Source of the DNA: Bacteroides helcogenes P 36-108
GTDB lineage: Bacteria; Bacteroidota; Bacteroidia; Bacteroidales; Bacteroidaceae
DNA length: 64,000 bases
NCBI RefSeq assembly: GCF_000186225.1
Contig: NC_014933.1
Span: 3,472,001 to 3,536,000 of the forward strand
Reading direction: 5' to 3'
The notes under the pieces were generated by a model. The model was not told where the DNA came from. It saw only the letters and a list, made by a program, of their open reading frames with translations, and did not search any database. Positions 28,377 to 36,762 of the stretch are shown piece by piece (position 1 is the first letter of the stretch; every line of letters starts with the position of its first letter). Made by a program: the position numbers and the translations under genes.

Positions 28377-28412
28377 GAAACAAAAACAGCCGATTCTCAC
28401 GAACCGGCTGTT
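28377..28412 (-). terminator. Minus-strand terminator just before the DUF3805 promoter
   Basis: Stem bases 28385-28392 pair with 28405-28412 (8 bp, 12-base loop). The minus-strand sequence ends CGGCTGTTTTTGTTTC. It is 210 bases beyond the stop of the upstream gene, which is far for that gene's own terminator; a small transcript from 28510 would end here. Confidence 0.7.
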
Positions 28413-28503
28413 CCAATCATCATCTATGAATGAAGACCGTTAAAGTCTTCAATTTCTTGTTTTATCCTTAAAATAAGAATGAAATATATTAAATTCCTCA
28501 TTC
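28378..28503 (-). ncRNA. Candidate small RNA or small-peptide transcript
   Basis: On the minus strand TATCTTTG (28517-28510) fits the minus-7 consensus, and the terminator at 28377-28412 lies about 100 bases on. The predicted RNA is about 125 bases, with an internal stem GAAGAC-loop-GTCTTC near 28430-28450. It also holds a 25-codon frame (28501-28424) starting MRNLIYFILILRIKQ, whose ATG would sit only a few bases from the transcription start. RNA and peptide readings are both open. No minus-33 box of full quality is seen. Confidence 0.4.
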
Positions 28504-28621
28504 CGTATGCAAAGATAGTCAATGAAATAAACACAATCCTAAGTTTTTAAGATATTTAAATCAACATTCCATAAACAAAAAGACTGTACAAACAAAAAGC
28601 AATGATCACCCACTGCTGCAA

Positions 28622-29827
28622 TTATTTCCCTATCGGCTGTATTTTCCGCCTCACTTCCTTGGATATTTCAAGAAACATATAATTCAACTTTCCGGAATGA
28701 ATGCCTTCTTCATGCTGATTATATTTCTTATTGGCATATTCCTTGGATTTATCAAAGGCTATACGCGAGATTTGGTTTTGTGATTTTCCCACTATGGTAG
28801 AATCCAACTGCTCGTCGGGAAAAAAATCATCCAGATCCACATCCCCTATCATGGTAGTCTCAAGGAAATTTTTACTTTTATGGTTCGAATCCGTATAATA
28901 TCCCACAAACATATGCCCGGGAATACGCACTAAAATGGGCTCGATATTGATGGCACGAAGCAGAGAGGCGAACAGCACGCTGCCATCCACACAATTGATT
29001 TGCGAAGACTCGAGCGCGTCATCAAACGTACGGACACGCTGCGAAAAGACTACGTTGCTGGAAAGGCTGGTATTGGACACTGAACTATAACGGAAATTAC
29101 GCTTCTGCAACACATTCCATAACGCATAGACCTGCTTGTCCACAGCTTCGGGCTTGCCGGCCTGATAACCTAAAAAACGGTTGACGATACGGGTATTCAG
29201 CGCCTCACGCAGCAACTGATCTATCATGGGATTCTCTTCATTGACATAAGCGGCAAAGAAAATACCGGTATCGTGAAACTTTGTTCCGTTCGTTACATAT
29301 CCCAATAAACATTCATTCAGACTGCGGACCGAGAAAGTACGGACGGCTTGTCCCAGGTTCTTTCCATTCATATCAACCGCTATCGCCACACTGACAGGTT
29401 CAGCCTGATTATTATTTTTCAAAGCCTCGTAATTCCAGATTATATCAGGATAGATGGTATATTCCGTTCTTGGTTTAGCCAGTACAAACTCTGATACAGA
29501 ACGGGAAAAAAACGGAGTTCCCGCCACTTCTATCCGAATACGGCTGTAAGCTTTTCCCGAACGGATACGGATGGAGATACATGATTTAGGATTGCCCACA
29601 TACATAGAATCCGCAGGAATAATGACCTGTGCATCTGTAGTAGCCACCGAAAGAATGCTGGATGGGAATATATTTCCTCCCAACTCGTCCGTGATCTCAA
29701 AGCTGGAACGAAAAGAAGCCGTGTTCAGCCATAAGGAACCCGCCACGACCAAAAGTAACGCAGCTACCACCATCGGTAAACGCCATTTCCTAAGAGAGCT
29801 TTTATTTATATGCACAAGTTCTTTCAT
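28622..29827 (-). CDS. Membrane-anchored transglutaminase-like protein
   Basis: The protein has 401 residues. A short cytoplasmic start is followed by one transmembrane helix (about residues 17-35, LPMVVAALLLVVAGSLWL). The first half is beta-rich (immunoglobulin-like). The second half holds a papain/transglutaminase-like core: INCVDGSVLFASLLRAINIE (nucleophile Cys, about residue 282), RIPGHMFVGYY (His, about 308) and FLETTMIGDVD (acidic residue). These give a plausible Cys-His-Asp triad facing the periplasm. The partner or substrate is unknown. It is transcribed alone from the promoter at 29849-29880. Confidence 0.65.
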   Translation of the reverse strand: MKELVHINKSSLRKWRLPMVVAALLLVVAGSLWLNTASFRSSFEITDELGGNIFPSSILSVATTDAQVIIPADSMYVGNPKSCISIRIRSGKAYSRIRIEVAGTPFFSRSVSEFVLAKPRTEYTIYPDIIWNYEALKNNNQAEPVSVAIAVDMNGKNLGQAVRTFSVRSLNECLLGYVTNGTKFHDTGIFFAAYVNEENPMIDQLLREALNTRIVNRFLGYQAGKPEAVDKQVYALWNVLQKRNFRYSSVSNTSLSSNVVFSQRVRTFDDALESSQINCVDGSVLFASLLRAINIEPILVRIPGHMFVGYYTDSNHKSKNFLETTMIGDVDLDDFFPDEQLDSTIVGKSQNQISRIAFDKSKEYANKKYNQHEEGIHSGKLNYMFLEISKEVRRKIQPIGK

Positions 29828-29848
29828 CTCATTTCATTTTTAGCATTG

Positions 29849-29880
29849 CAAAGATAATACTTTATACAGACGCTGTCAAA
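29849..29880 (-). promoter_or_regulatory. Promoter of the transglutaminase-like gene
   Basis: On the minus strand TTTG (29880-29877), a 20-base spacer and TATCTTTG (29856-29849) match the Bacteroides consensus exactly, 21 bases before the start codon. Confidence 0.75.
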
Positions 29881-29944
29881 ACTACAAAACATTAATTTAT
29901 TGTTCACCGACATGATTTGTAACCTAAATGTAACACTTGTTTCA

Positions 29945-29974
29945 TTGTGTCGTAACAAATTCGGCGCATCTTTG
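29945..29974 (+). promoter_or_regulatory. Likely promoter of the two-component operon
   Basis: TTG at 29945-29947, a 19-base spacer and CATCTTTG at 29967-29974 differ from the consensus by one base in the minus-7 box. Transcription would start about 70 bases before the ATG at 30050. Confidence 0.5.
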
Positions 29975-30049
29975 TCGCGGAAAAGAAATAAAGTTTAACT
30001 TTGTGACGAAAGATCCAATTATCCCTGTCACATATAATATAATAATGCA

Positions 30050-30739
30050 ATGAACGATTACCGGATTTTAGTAGTGGACGATGAAGAGGACTTATGCGAG
30101 ATTCTAAAGTTTAACCTTGAGAATGAAGGCTATGAAGTGGAAACGGCCAATTCTGCAGAAGAAGCCTTGAAAATGGATATCGGTAACTATGATTTATTGT
30201 TGCTGGATATCATGATGGGAGAAATATCAGGATTCAAGATGGCAAGCATGCTGAAAAAAGACAAAAAAACAGCTAAAGTACCCATTATCTTCATCACTGC
30301 CAAAGACACAGAAAACGATACCGTAACAGGTTTCAATTTGGGAGCAGACGACTATATATCCAAACCTTTTTCCCTAAGGGAAGTAGCTGCACGTGTCAAA
30401 GCCGTGCTACGCCGCACTCAACAAGCAGAGGCGGAACAAATACCGGAACAAATCATATATCAGTCACTGGTACTGGATATCATAAAGAAAAAAGTAAGCA
30501 TTGACGGCGAGGAAGCCCCGCTAACTAAAAAGGAATTTGAAATCCTGCTACTGCTTTTGCAGAATAAAGGACGGGTTTTTTCCCGCGAGGATATACTAAG
30601 CCGCATTTGGAGTGACGAAGTATATGTATTGGATAGGACCATAGATGTAAACATCACCCGGTTGCGCAAGAAAATTGGAATTTACGGAAAATGCATTGTA
30701 ACTCGCTTAGGATATGGATACTGCTTTGAAGCCGAATAG
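30050..30739 (+). CDS. OmpR/PhoB-family response regulator
   Basis: The protein has 229 residues. The receiver domain has acidic residues D10-D11, phospho-acceptor D53 (LLLLDIMMGE), a conserved Thr (IFITAKD) and Lys (DDYISKPFS). The C-terminal winged helix (about residues 135-229) has LTKKEFEILLLLLQNKGRVFSREDIL and TIDVNITRLRKKIG. It binds DNA as a dimer after phosphorylation by the kinase encoded next. The two genes overlap by 26 bases. The sequence is PhoB-like and does not match the known Bacteroides RprY. Confidence 0.93.
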   Translation: MNDYRILVVDDEEDLCEILKFNLENEGYEVETANSAEEALKMDIGNYDLLLLDIMMGEISGFKMASMLKKDKKTAKVPIIFITAKDTENDTVTGFNLGADDYISKPFSLREVAARVKAVLRRTQQAEAEQIPEQIIYQSLVLDIIKKKVSIDGEEAPLTKKEFEILLLLLQNKGRVFSREDILSRIWSDEVYVLDRTIDVNITRLRKKIGIYGKCIVTRLGYGYCFEAE

Positions 30740-32507
30740 AGAAAGGCATTTTTTATCATTCAGCCGGAAGTTGTTTCTTTCAGTCATCTCCCTGTTCCTT
30801 GTATTCGCCGCGTGCTTCATAGCTTATCAATATCAGCGTGAAAAGGAATACAAGGTGGAACTGCTGGACATACAGCTTCAAGACTACAATAACCGTTTGA
30901 ATCAGAAACTACAAGAGATGCCGGACAGCCTGTGGAATACCATACTTGACAAGTACATTGCCAAGTATGTAAATAAAGACCTCCGCATCACCGTAGTAGA
31001 TTTACAGGGAAATGTATTGTTCGACAGTTACCGGAAAGACAATCAGGAATTGGACAACCACCTCAAACGGCCGGAAGTACAGGCAGCACTGAAAGAAGGC
31101 AAAGGATATGACGTACGCCGCACTTCAGAAACCACAGGTATTCCCTATTTCTATTCTGCCACTGTTTACGACGGTTACATCATCCGTTCCGCTTTGCCAT
31201 ATGATGTAAATTTAATGAAGAATCTGGCTGCCGACCCACACTATATCTGGTTCACAGCCATTGTCTCCTTATTGTTGATATTCATCTTCTATAAGTTCAC
31301 ATCCAAGCTTGGCACTGCCATTAACCAATTGCGCGAGTTTGCTAAACGGGCGGACAGAAATGAGCCGATAGAAATGGACATGCAATCCGCTTTTCCTCAC
31401 AATGAACTGGGAGAGATTTCCCAGCATATCATACAAATATACAAACGTCTGCGTGAAACCAAAGAGGCGCTGTACATAGAGCGTGAGAAACTGATCACTC
31501 ACTTACAGACCTCCCACGAGGGATTAGGAGTCTTCACCAAAGACAAAAAGGAGATATTAGTGAACAATCTGTTCACTCAATACAGCAATCTGATCTCAGA
31601 CTCCAATCTGCAAACCACCGAAGAGATATTCTCAATCTGCGAATTCCAGAAAATTACAGATTTCATCAGCAAAGCCCAGCAGCGCCCTGCCGGCAAAGAA
31701 GAAAAAAGGATGTCTATCAGTATCAACAAAAATGGACGCATCTTCATCGTGGAATGCATCATTTTCCAAGACCTGAGTTTTGAAATCTCCATCAACGACA
31801 TCACACAAGAGGAAGAGCAGATACGCCTGAAACGACAACTGACACAGAACATCGCCCATGAACTGAAAACTCCCGTGAGCAGTATTCAAGGCTATTTGGA
31901 AACTATCGTCAGCAATGAGAATATCCCGCATGATAAAATGATGGTTTTTCTTGAACGCTGCTATGCTCAAAGCAATCGCCTGAGCCGACTGTTGCGTGAC
32001 ATTTCCGTATTGACCCGCATGGATGAAGCGGCCAATATGATTGATATGGAAAAAGTAGATATCAGTATGCTGGTAGCCAACATTATAAATGAAGTTTCTT
32101 TGGAACTGGAAGAAAAGCAGATAACCGTGATCAATTCTCTGCAACCTAAGATACAGTTACGGGGCAACTATTCCCTTCTCTACTCCATTTTCCGCAACCT
32201 GATGGACAATGCCATTGCATATGCAGGAACAGATATACATATCAATATCAGTTGCTTCCGCGAGGATGAGAACTTCTACTATTTCAGCTTTGCAGATACA
32301 GGAGTAGGAGTTTCACCTGAACATCTTAACCGTTTATTCGAACGTTTCTACCGGGTAGATAAAGGAAGATCACGCAAATTGGGAGGAACCGGACTGGGAC
32401 TGGCCATCGTAAAGAATTCCGTCATTATACATGGTGGAACCATATCGGCAAAAAACAATCAAGGCGGAGGACTGGAGTTTGTGTTTACATTGGCAAAAGA
32501 GAGATAG
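30714..32507 (+). CDS. Membrane sensor histidine kinase (PhoR-like)
   Basis: The protein has 597 residues. Two transmembrane helices (about 17-35 and 172-190) flank a periplasmic sensor of about 135 residues. Then come a HAMP-like segment (FTSKLGTAINQLREFAKRAD), a PAS-like region (about 245-365), the phospho-acceptor H box (NIAHELKTPVSSIQGYLE, about 379), the N box (FRNLMDNAIAYAG) and G boxes (DTGVGVS, GGTGLGLAIVK). It pairs with the response regulator encoded just upstream. The signal is not shown by context; no phosphate-transport genes are near. Confidence 0.92.
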   Translation: MDTALKPNRERHFLSFSRKLFLSVISLFLVFAACFIAYQYQREKEYKVELLDIQLQDYNNRLNQKLQEMPDSLWNTILDKYIAKYVNKDLRITVVDLQGNVLFDSYRKDNQELDNHLKRPEVQAALKEGKGYDVRRTSETTGIPYFYSATVYDGYIIRSALPYDVNLMKNLAADPHYIWFTAIVSLLLIFIFYKFTSKLGTAINQLREFAKRADRNEPIEMDMQSAFPHNELGEISQHIIQIYKRLRETKEALYIEREKLITHLQTSHEGLGVFTKDKKEILVNNLFTQYSNLISDSNLQTTEEIFSICEFQKITDFISKAQQRPAGKEEKRMSISINKNGRIFIVECIIFQDLSFEISINDITQEEEQIRLKRQLTQNIAHELKTPVSSIQGYLETIVSNENIPHDKMMVFLERCYAQSNRLSRLLRDISVLTRMDEAANMIDMEKVDISMLVANIINEVSLELEEKQITVINSLQPKIQLRGNYSLLYSIFRNLMDNAIAYAGTDIHINISCFREDENFYYFSFADTGVGVSPEHLNRLFERFYRVDKGRSRKLGGTGLGLAIVKNSVIIHGGTISAKNNQGGGLEFVFTLAKER

Positions 32508-32527
32508 CCAAAATTCCCATCTACAAA

Positions 32528-32558
32528 ATTGTTTTCTCAAAAAACTTTCTTACCTTTG
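32528..32558 (+). promoter_or_regulatory. Promoter of the cobalamin riboswitch
   Basis: ATTG at 32528-32531, a 19-base spacer and TACCTTTG at 32551-32558 give a near-perfect Bacteroides promoter. It starts about 20 bases after the kinase stop, so the riboswitch has its own transcript that begins near 32565. Confidence 0.7.
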
Positions 32559-32565
32559 CGATGCA

Positions 32566-32765
32566 TTGGTTTGCCGTTCTTGTTCAAAATCGGCAATTAA
32601 AAGGGAATCAGGTGTAAATCCTGAACAGTCCCGCTGCTGTAAGTTTCATTCATCGTTGCAGGCATTATCTCAATGCCACTGGATAATTTCTTCCGGGAAG
32701 GCGTCTGCAACGGAAACGAGTCAGAAGACCTGCCATGCACACACTATCATTGCTTTCGAGGAAAA
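32566..32765 (+). promoter_or_regulatory. Cobalamin (B12) riboswitch, orphan
   Basis: The core signatures of the cobalamin riboswitch are all present in order: AAAAGGGAATCAGGTG and AAATCCTGA (32601-32630), ACAGTCCCGCTGCTGTAAG, GCCACTGG, a GGGAAGGCGTC segment, and the B12-box region GAGTCAGAAGACCTGCC (32718-32734). It lies on the plus strand behind its own promoter. Normally it turns off a B12-uptake or synthesis gene when adenosyl- or hydroxocobalamin binds. Here the next plus-strand reading frame is an eight-codon stub, and the next real genes run the other way. Confidence 0.93.
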
Positions 32766-32843
32766 AGCGTTGAGTCTAATGAAGCCGGACAAACCGTCCA
32801 CGTCATTTCATTCATCAAAACTGATTCAGAGAAAGTAAAAGGT

Positions 32844-32903
32844 AAATAAACTCTGCCAAGTTTATTTGAATGATGTCCGGCCGAAGTGATTTCGTCCGGA
32901 CAT
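32844..32903 (+). other. Two hairpins after the riboswitch (expression-platform remnant)
   Basis: The first hairpin pairs 32844-32851 with 32860-32867 (8 bp). The second pairs ATGTCCGG at 32873-32880 with CCGGACAT at 32896-32903, with a further inner CGAA-TTCG stem. Neither is followed by a T-run. They probably formed the switching platform of the lost gene and could now act as a weak stop. Confidence 0.6.
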
Positions 32904-32994
32904 TCTGTGTACAGTCTGAAGACCATCTCACCTATGAGGCAGAATGGGCGTGATTGAAAAATCTATGAGGAAACACTTCCTATTGGTCTAATGC
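32904..32994 (+). pseudogene. Stub of a riboswitch-controlled gene
   Basis: After the hairpins an ATG at 32965 opens MRKHFLLV, which looks like the first residues of a signal peptide. A stop follows at 32989-32991, directly against the end of the convergent phosphopantetheinyl transferase gene. A seven-codon frame (32934-32957, MRQNGRD) precedes it. The simplest reading is that most of a secreted or outer-membrane B12-uptake protein was deleted. This is an inference from eight codons. Confidence 0.4.
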
Positions 32995-33621
32995 TCAATC
33001 AACCTGCCAAGTCAAAACAAAATCAGGACGGATCAGATAATGAATGATAAAATGGCGTTGCTGCTCCGTCTTGTATTCTTGAGCCCGAAACATTCCTTGC
33101 CGTTGCACAGTAAATGGCTCAATATACAGATGCCTCCGAAAATCTACCTCGGCCGTATCCATACATTTAAACATCACTTCTTTCGCAGACCAATGCAACA
33201 GCAAGCTCCAAGTGTCATCTCCATGATAAGGGACTGGGGCTTCATCTTCACGCATATATTTATGCGCAACCTTATGCACGCGCTGTCCATACTGTTCAAT
33301 ATCTACTCCAACAGGACGTTTACCGAGAATAACTGCTACATATCCTTTTGTATGCGAAATGCTGATATAATAAGCCCCATCATTCAGATAAGGTTTTCCG
33401 GAGGAGTAATAACAGATTTCTTTTTTCTCTTTTAGCAAATGATACAACAGTACGCGTACCGACAACCATTCCAATTGCCGGTGTGGAGAGGTAAAGCGCT
33501 TCACTGCCTGTTCTCCAAGAGATGAGTCGGATAACAGCTCGCATAAATCCGGAAGCGCCTCTTCCATCTTCCATACTCCTAACAAACAGGAGTCATCCTT
33601 ATGACATAGAAAAAGAGCCAT
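32995..33621 (-). CDS. 4'-phosphopantetheinyl transferase (Sfp-type superfamily)
   Basis: The protein has 208 residues. The family signatures are GVDIEQYGQRVHKVAHKYM (metal-binding Asp-x-Glu, about residue 106) and LLHWSAKEVMFKCM (W-x-x-KE-x-x-x-K, about residue 147). These transfer the phosphopantetheine arm of coenzyme A to carrier proteins. It overlaps the end of the GldE gene by 23 bases, and this PPTase-GldE-SSB-MutY order is common in Bacteroidetes. It is convergent with the orphan riboswitch transcript. Confidence 0.85.
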   Translation of the reverse strand: MALFLCHKDDSCLLGVWKMEEALPDLCELLSDSSLGEQAVKRFTSPHRQLEWLSVRVLLYHLLKEKKEICYYSSGKPYLNDGAYYISISHTKGYVAVILGKRPVGVDIEQYGQRVHKVAHKYMREDEAPVPYHGDDTWSLLLHWSAKEVMFKCMDTAEVDFRRHLYIEPFTVQRQGMFRAQEYKTEQQRHFIIHYLIRPDFVLTWQVD

Positions 33622-34936
33622 TTATAGTAAATTTCACCTTCAGAATACGGCGGTTATCCATTTCAAGAACTTCAAATTCGTAACAATCATATGATACCTT
33701 TTCGTGGAGAACAGGGAATTCACCCTTCAGTTCCAGCAGAAGTCCCGCCAACGTATCGGCATCCCCGGCCACTTCATCGAAAGTTTCTTCATTTATCTTA
33801 GTAATCTTATAAAAGTCAGTCAACTGAGTCTTAGCCTCGAATACCCACGTATGATCATTGAGTGTAGCATAAGTGCGCTCTTCGTCATCATATTCATCAT
33901 GAATCTCACCTACTATTTCTTCAATAATATCTTCCATAGTCACAATGCCCGATGTACCTCCAAATTCATCCACCACAATAGCTATATGGATTTTATTTGC
34001 CTGAAAATCACGAAGCAGGTCATCAATCATCTTTGTTTCGGGTACAAAATATGCCGGACGGATCAGAGATTGCCAGCGGAAATTATCACCCTTATTCAAA
34101 TGCGGCAACAAGTCTTTGATATAAAGCACCCCCTTAATATTGTCACGTGTATCTGCATAAACCGGAATACGTGAATATGCATTTTCCACAATACACTTCA
34201 ATACCTCTTTATATGAAGTACGGATGTCCAGATCAACCACATCCAAACGAGAAGTCATAACCTCTTTAGCGGTTTCTCCTCCAAAACGTATGATTCCTTC
34301 CAATATATTATTTTCCTCAGAAAGTTCGGCTTTATCAGTCAACTCCAAAGCGTGTGAAAGCTCATCTACCGAAATATTATGATTCTTGCGGACTACATGC
34401 TTATTTAGAAAAGAAGTGGAATGAACCAGCATAGATGCCAATGGGTAGAAAACGGAACGAAACATCGTGATGCCCGGTGCAGCAAAACGACAAAACACCA
34501 AAGTCTTCTGAGCTGAGTAAATCTTCGGCATTATTTCACCAAAAAGCAATAACAAAAAGGTCAAAACGACAGTCAATATAACAAACTCCGCAATTTGAGA
34601 ATGAAACTGGAAAACATTCATGAAAAAAAAGTTGCAAAGCATGATAATGGTGACATTTACGAAATTATTCGTAATCAAAATTGTAGCCAGCAAGCGTTCT
34701 GTATCTTCCAACAGATTACTGATCTTCTCATCCGATGGATGTCTTCTCTCCGAAATTGTATTCAAGTCAGATGGAGAAAGCGAAAAGAAAGCTATTTCGG
34801 AAGCTGATGCGAAGCCGGAAACCAGCAAGAGCAAACCCGCCAATACAATGGCAACGAGAGCTGAAATTGAAGGAGCATGTACGGATATACCGTTAAAAAT
34901 ATCTGCCAACTGGCATAAATAAGCGTCTGGGTCCAA
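33599..34936 (-). CDS. gldE: GldE-like HlyC/CorC-family membrane protein
   Basis: The protein has 445 residues. The N-terminal DUF21 domain has about four transmembrane helices (LVAIVLAGLLLLVSGFASASE onward). A pair of CBS domains follows (VMTSRLDVVDLDIRTSYKEV, YSRIPVYADTRDNIKGVLYIKDL, IAIVVDEFGGTSGIVTMEDIIEEIVGEI), then a C-terminal CorC/HlyC domain (DEVAGDADTLAGLLLELKGEFP). In gliding Bacteroidetes this protein is called GldE; in Bacteroides it is kept although cells do not glide. An ion-transport or envelope role is likely. It lies 23 bases after the ssb gene. Confidence 0.85.
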   Translation of the reverse strand: MDPDAYLCQLADIFNGISVHAPSISALVAIVLAGLLLLVSGFASASEIAFFSLSPSDLNTISERRHPSDEKISNLLEDTERLLATILITNNFVNVTIIMLCNFFFMNVFQFHSQIAEFVILTVVLTFLLLLFGEIMPKIYSAQKTLVFCRFAAPGITMFRSVFYPLASMLVHSTSFLNKHVVRKNHNISVDELSHALELTDKAELSEENNILEGIIRFGGETAKEVMTSRLDVVDLDIRTSYKEVLKCIVENAYSRIPVYADTRDNIKGVLYIKDLLPHLNKGDNFRWQSLIRPAYFVPETKMIDDLLRDFQANKIHIAIVVDEFGGTSGIVTMEDIIEEIVGEIHDEYDDEERTYATLNDHTWVFEAKTQLTDFYKITKINEETFDEVAGDADTLAGLLLELKGEFPVLHEKVSYDCYEFEVLEMDNRRILKVKFTINGSFSMS

Positions 34937-34959
34937 AGATTTTGGTTTTAGTTAAACAA

Positions 34960-35409
34960 TTAGAACGGCAAGTCGTCTGCCGGATTATCTTGCACAGGAT
35001 TACTCTGCGGTTGCTGTACAGTCGCTGTGGAAGCAGCTTGTTGAGCAAATGGAGCACTTCCCGGCGTGGAGGCAACTTTAGGGGATAGCATTTCCATTAC
35101 ATCCACAAATATTTCCGTCACGTAACGTTTGGCTCCCGTCTGGTCATCATACGAACGAGTACGAATCTTGCCTTCCACATAAAGTTTATCTCCTTTATGT
35201 ACGTATTTTTCAGCAGTTTCCGCCAATCCACGCCAAAGGACGAGGTTATGCCATTCCGTACGTTCAGGAACTTGAGTTCCGTTTGCCAATGTATAGGCAC
35301 GATCCGAAGTAGCCAAAGGAAAAGTCGCTACGGCAACACCGCTATCAAGATATCTCACTTCCGGATCTCTGCCTACATTTCCTAACAATATCACTTTATT
35401 TACTGACAT
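34960..35409 (-). CDS. ssb: Single-stranded DNA-binding protein
   Basis: From the ATG at 35409 the product is 149 residues. The OB-fold begins MSVNKVILLGNVGRDPEVRY, and WHNLVLWRGLAETAEKYVHKGDKLYVEGK follows. The tail is rich in Ala, Gln and Pro and ends DNPADDLPF, the acidic tip that docks SSB partner proteins. It covers single-stranded DNA in replication and repair. A start three codons earlier (35418) is less likely. It lies upstream of the GldE gene and downstream of the mutY gene. Confidence 0.95.
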   Translation of the reverse strand: MSVNKVILLGNVGRDPEVRYLDSGVAVATFPLATSDRAYTLANGTQVPERTEWHNLVLWRGLAETAEKYVHKGDKLYVEGKIRTRSYDDQTGAKRYVTEIFVDVMEMLSPKVASTPGSAPFAQQAASTATVQQPQSNPVQDNPADDLPF

Positions 35410-35434
35410 AAACTGCAATCTTTTAATTTGCTGC

Positions 35435-35465
35435 CAAAATTAACGAGAATATTCACACAATGCAA
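35435..35465 (-). promoter_or_regulatory. Promoter of ssb
   Basis: On the minus strand TTG (35465-35463), a 20-base spacer and TAATTTTG (35442-35435) match the consensus, 26 bases before the ATG at 35409. Confidence 0.65.
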
Positions 35466-35480
35466 GAATACAAACAACTT

Positions 35481-36521
35481 TTATACATATTTCTCCAGAA
35501 AAGCATGTATCAGTCGAGGTACTGCATATAGTCCCAGATCTTTTGCCAAAACCTTCTGAAAGCCTGAAAATGACCCGGAGTTCTCAGGCAAAATCACTTC
35601 ATAAAAGTTAGTATATATCACTCTATGAGACAAAATATGTTTCACATTCCTGCATACCGAACGTATTACCGGCACTTCCCCTTCCGCAAAAAGCATGCGA
35701 AATGGCGGATATACTAAAAACTCTTCTTCTGATAAATCCCGTTCCGCTTCAACCAACGGTAATTCAAACAGATTTTTCCAGATATCATTTTCTGTCCTCT
35801 TATGTATCAAAGTTTCCGCGCCCATGCGTACATATATATAATTAAAATAACGATTTACAGTTTTCGTCTTATGTTGCTTGACCGGCAAATGCGCAATTAA
35901 ACCTTTCGACAAGGCAAAACACCTATCAGCCAAAGGGCAGAACATGCAATTAGGAGACTGCGGAGTACACTGGATTGCCCCAAAATCCATAATCGCCTGA
36001 TTATAGTCCGTTGGCCGTCTTTCATCCAGCATTTCTTGAGCCAAAACTGCAAAAACCTTCTTCCCTTCCGTCGAATCAATAGGAGTATCAATGCCTAAAT
36101 AACGGGATAATACCCTATATACATTACCGTCCACCACCGCATAAGGCATGTTATAGGCAAAAGCACAAATGGCGGCAGCCGTATAGTCACCGACTCCTTT
36201 CAATCCACGTACATCTTCATAGGTCACCGGAAACTTCCCATTCATACTTTTCGCAGCAGCATGCAGATTGCGGGCACGGGAATAATATCCCAGCCCTTGC
36301 CAATACTTCATCACTTCATCTTCCGAAGCCGCAGCCAAGGAAGCCACATCAGGAAAACGACGCACGAATCGAAGGAAGTATTCATATCCTTGCGCTACCC
36401 TGGTCTGCTGTAAGATAATCTCAGAAATCCATATCAAATAAGGATCTGTAGTATCTCGCCATGGCAACTCACGCTTATTCTCCTTGTACCATTCCAACAA
36501 TCTCTCAGACAATATATTCAT
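35481..36521 (-). CDS. mutY: A/G-specific adenine DNA glycosylase
   Basis: The protein has 346 residues. The catalytic Glu sits in WISEIILQQTRV (about residue 33), and the helix-hairpin-helix with catalytic Asp is LKGVGDYTAAAICAFAYN then VVDGNVYRVLSRY. The [4Fe-4S] cluster ligands are C-x6-C-x2-C-x5-C (CTPQSPNCMFCPLADRC). The C-terminal domain (about 230-346) is the MutT-like part that recognises 8-oxoguanine. It removes A mispaired with 8-oxoG. Confidence 0.95.
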   Translation of the reverse strand: MNILSERLLEWYKENKRELPWRDTTDPYLIWISEIILQQTRVAQGYEYFLRFVRRFPDVASLAAASEDEVMKYWQGLGYYSRARNLHAAAKSMNGKFPVTYEDVRGLKGVGDYTAAAICAFAYNMPYAVVDGNVYRVLSRYLGIDTPIDSTEGKKVFAVLAQEMLDERRPTDYNQAIMDFGAIQCTPQSPNCMFCPLADRCFALSKGLIAHLPVKQHKTKTVNRYFNYIYVRMGAETLIHKRTENDIWKNLFELPLVEAERDLSEEEFLVYPPFRMLFAEGEVPVIRSVCRNVKHILSHRVIYTNFYEVILPENSGSFSGFQKVLAKDLGLYAVPRLIHAFLEKYV

Positions 36522-36703
36522 TTCATTTAAAGCATTTTAAAATAAGCGTACCGCTTATGTGGTATGGCTATACCATTCAATATAAAAGCTGCTGTTCTTT
36601 TCCCGAAGAACAAAAATACAGATTTTCGGTCTAACAAAGCTTAACTCCGAGACTTTTTTAGAAAATTGTCTGGAATATATTTTTTAGAGCCGCCAAAAAG
36701 CTA

Positions 36704-36711
36704 TATATTTG
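36704..36711 (+). promoter_or_regulatory. Minus-7 box of the HU gene
   Basis: TATATTTG at 36704-36711 matches TAnnTTTG. It gives a leader of about 45 bases before the ATG at 36763. A T-rich block at 36681-36685 stands at the minus-33 position without the G. Confidence 0.6.
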
Positions 36712-36762
36712 CAGTCCAAAAAATTAGGAAAACTATAGTAATAATATTTTTTTTAAAGAAAA

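Noticed and set aside
30050..32507. Assignment of the two-component pair as RprX/RprY
   Set aside because: The response regulator's receiver does not match the RprY sequence I know; only PhoB/PhoR-like similarity is supported.
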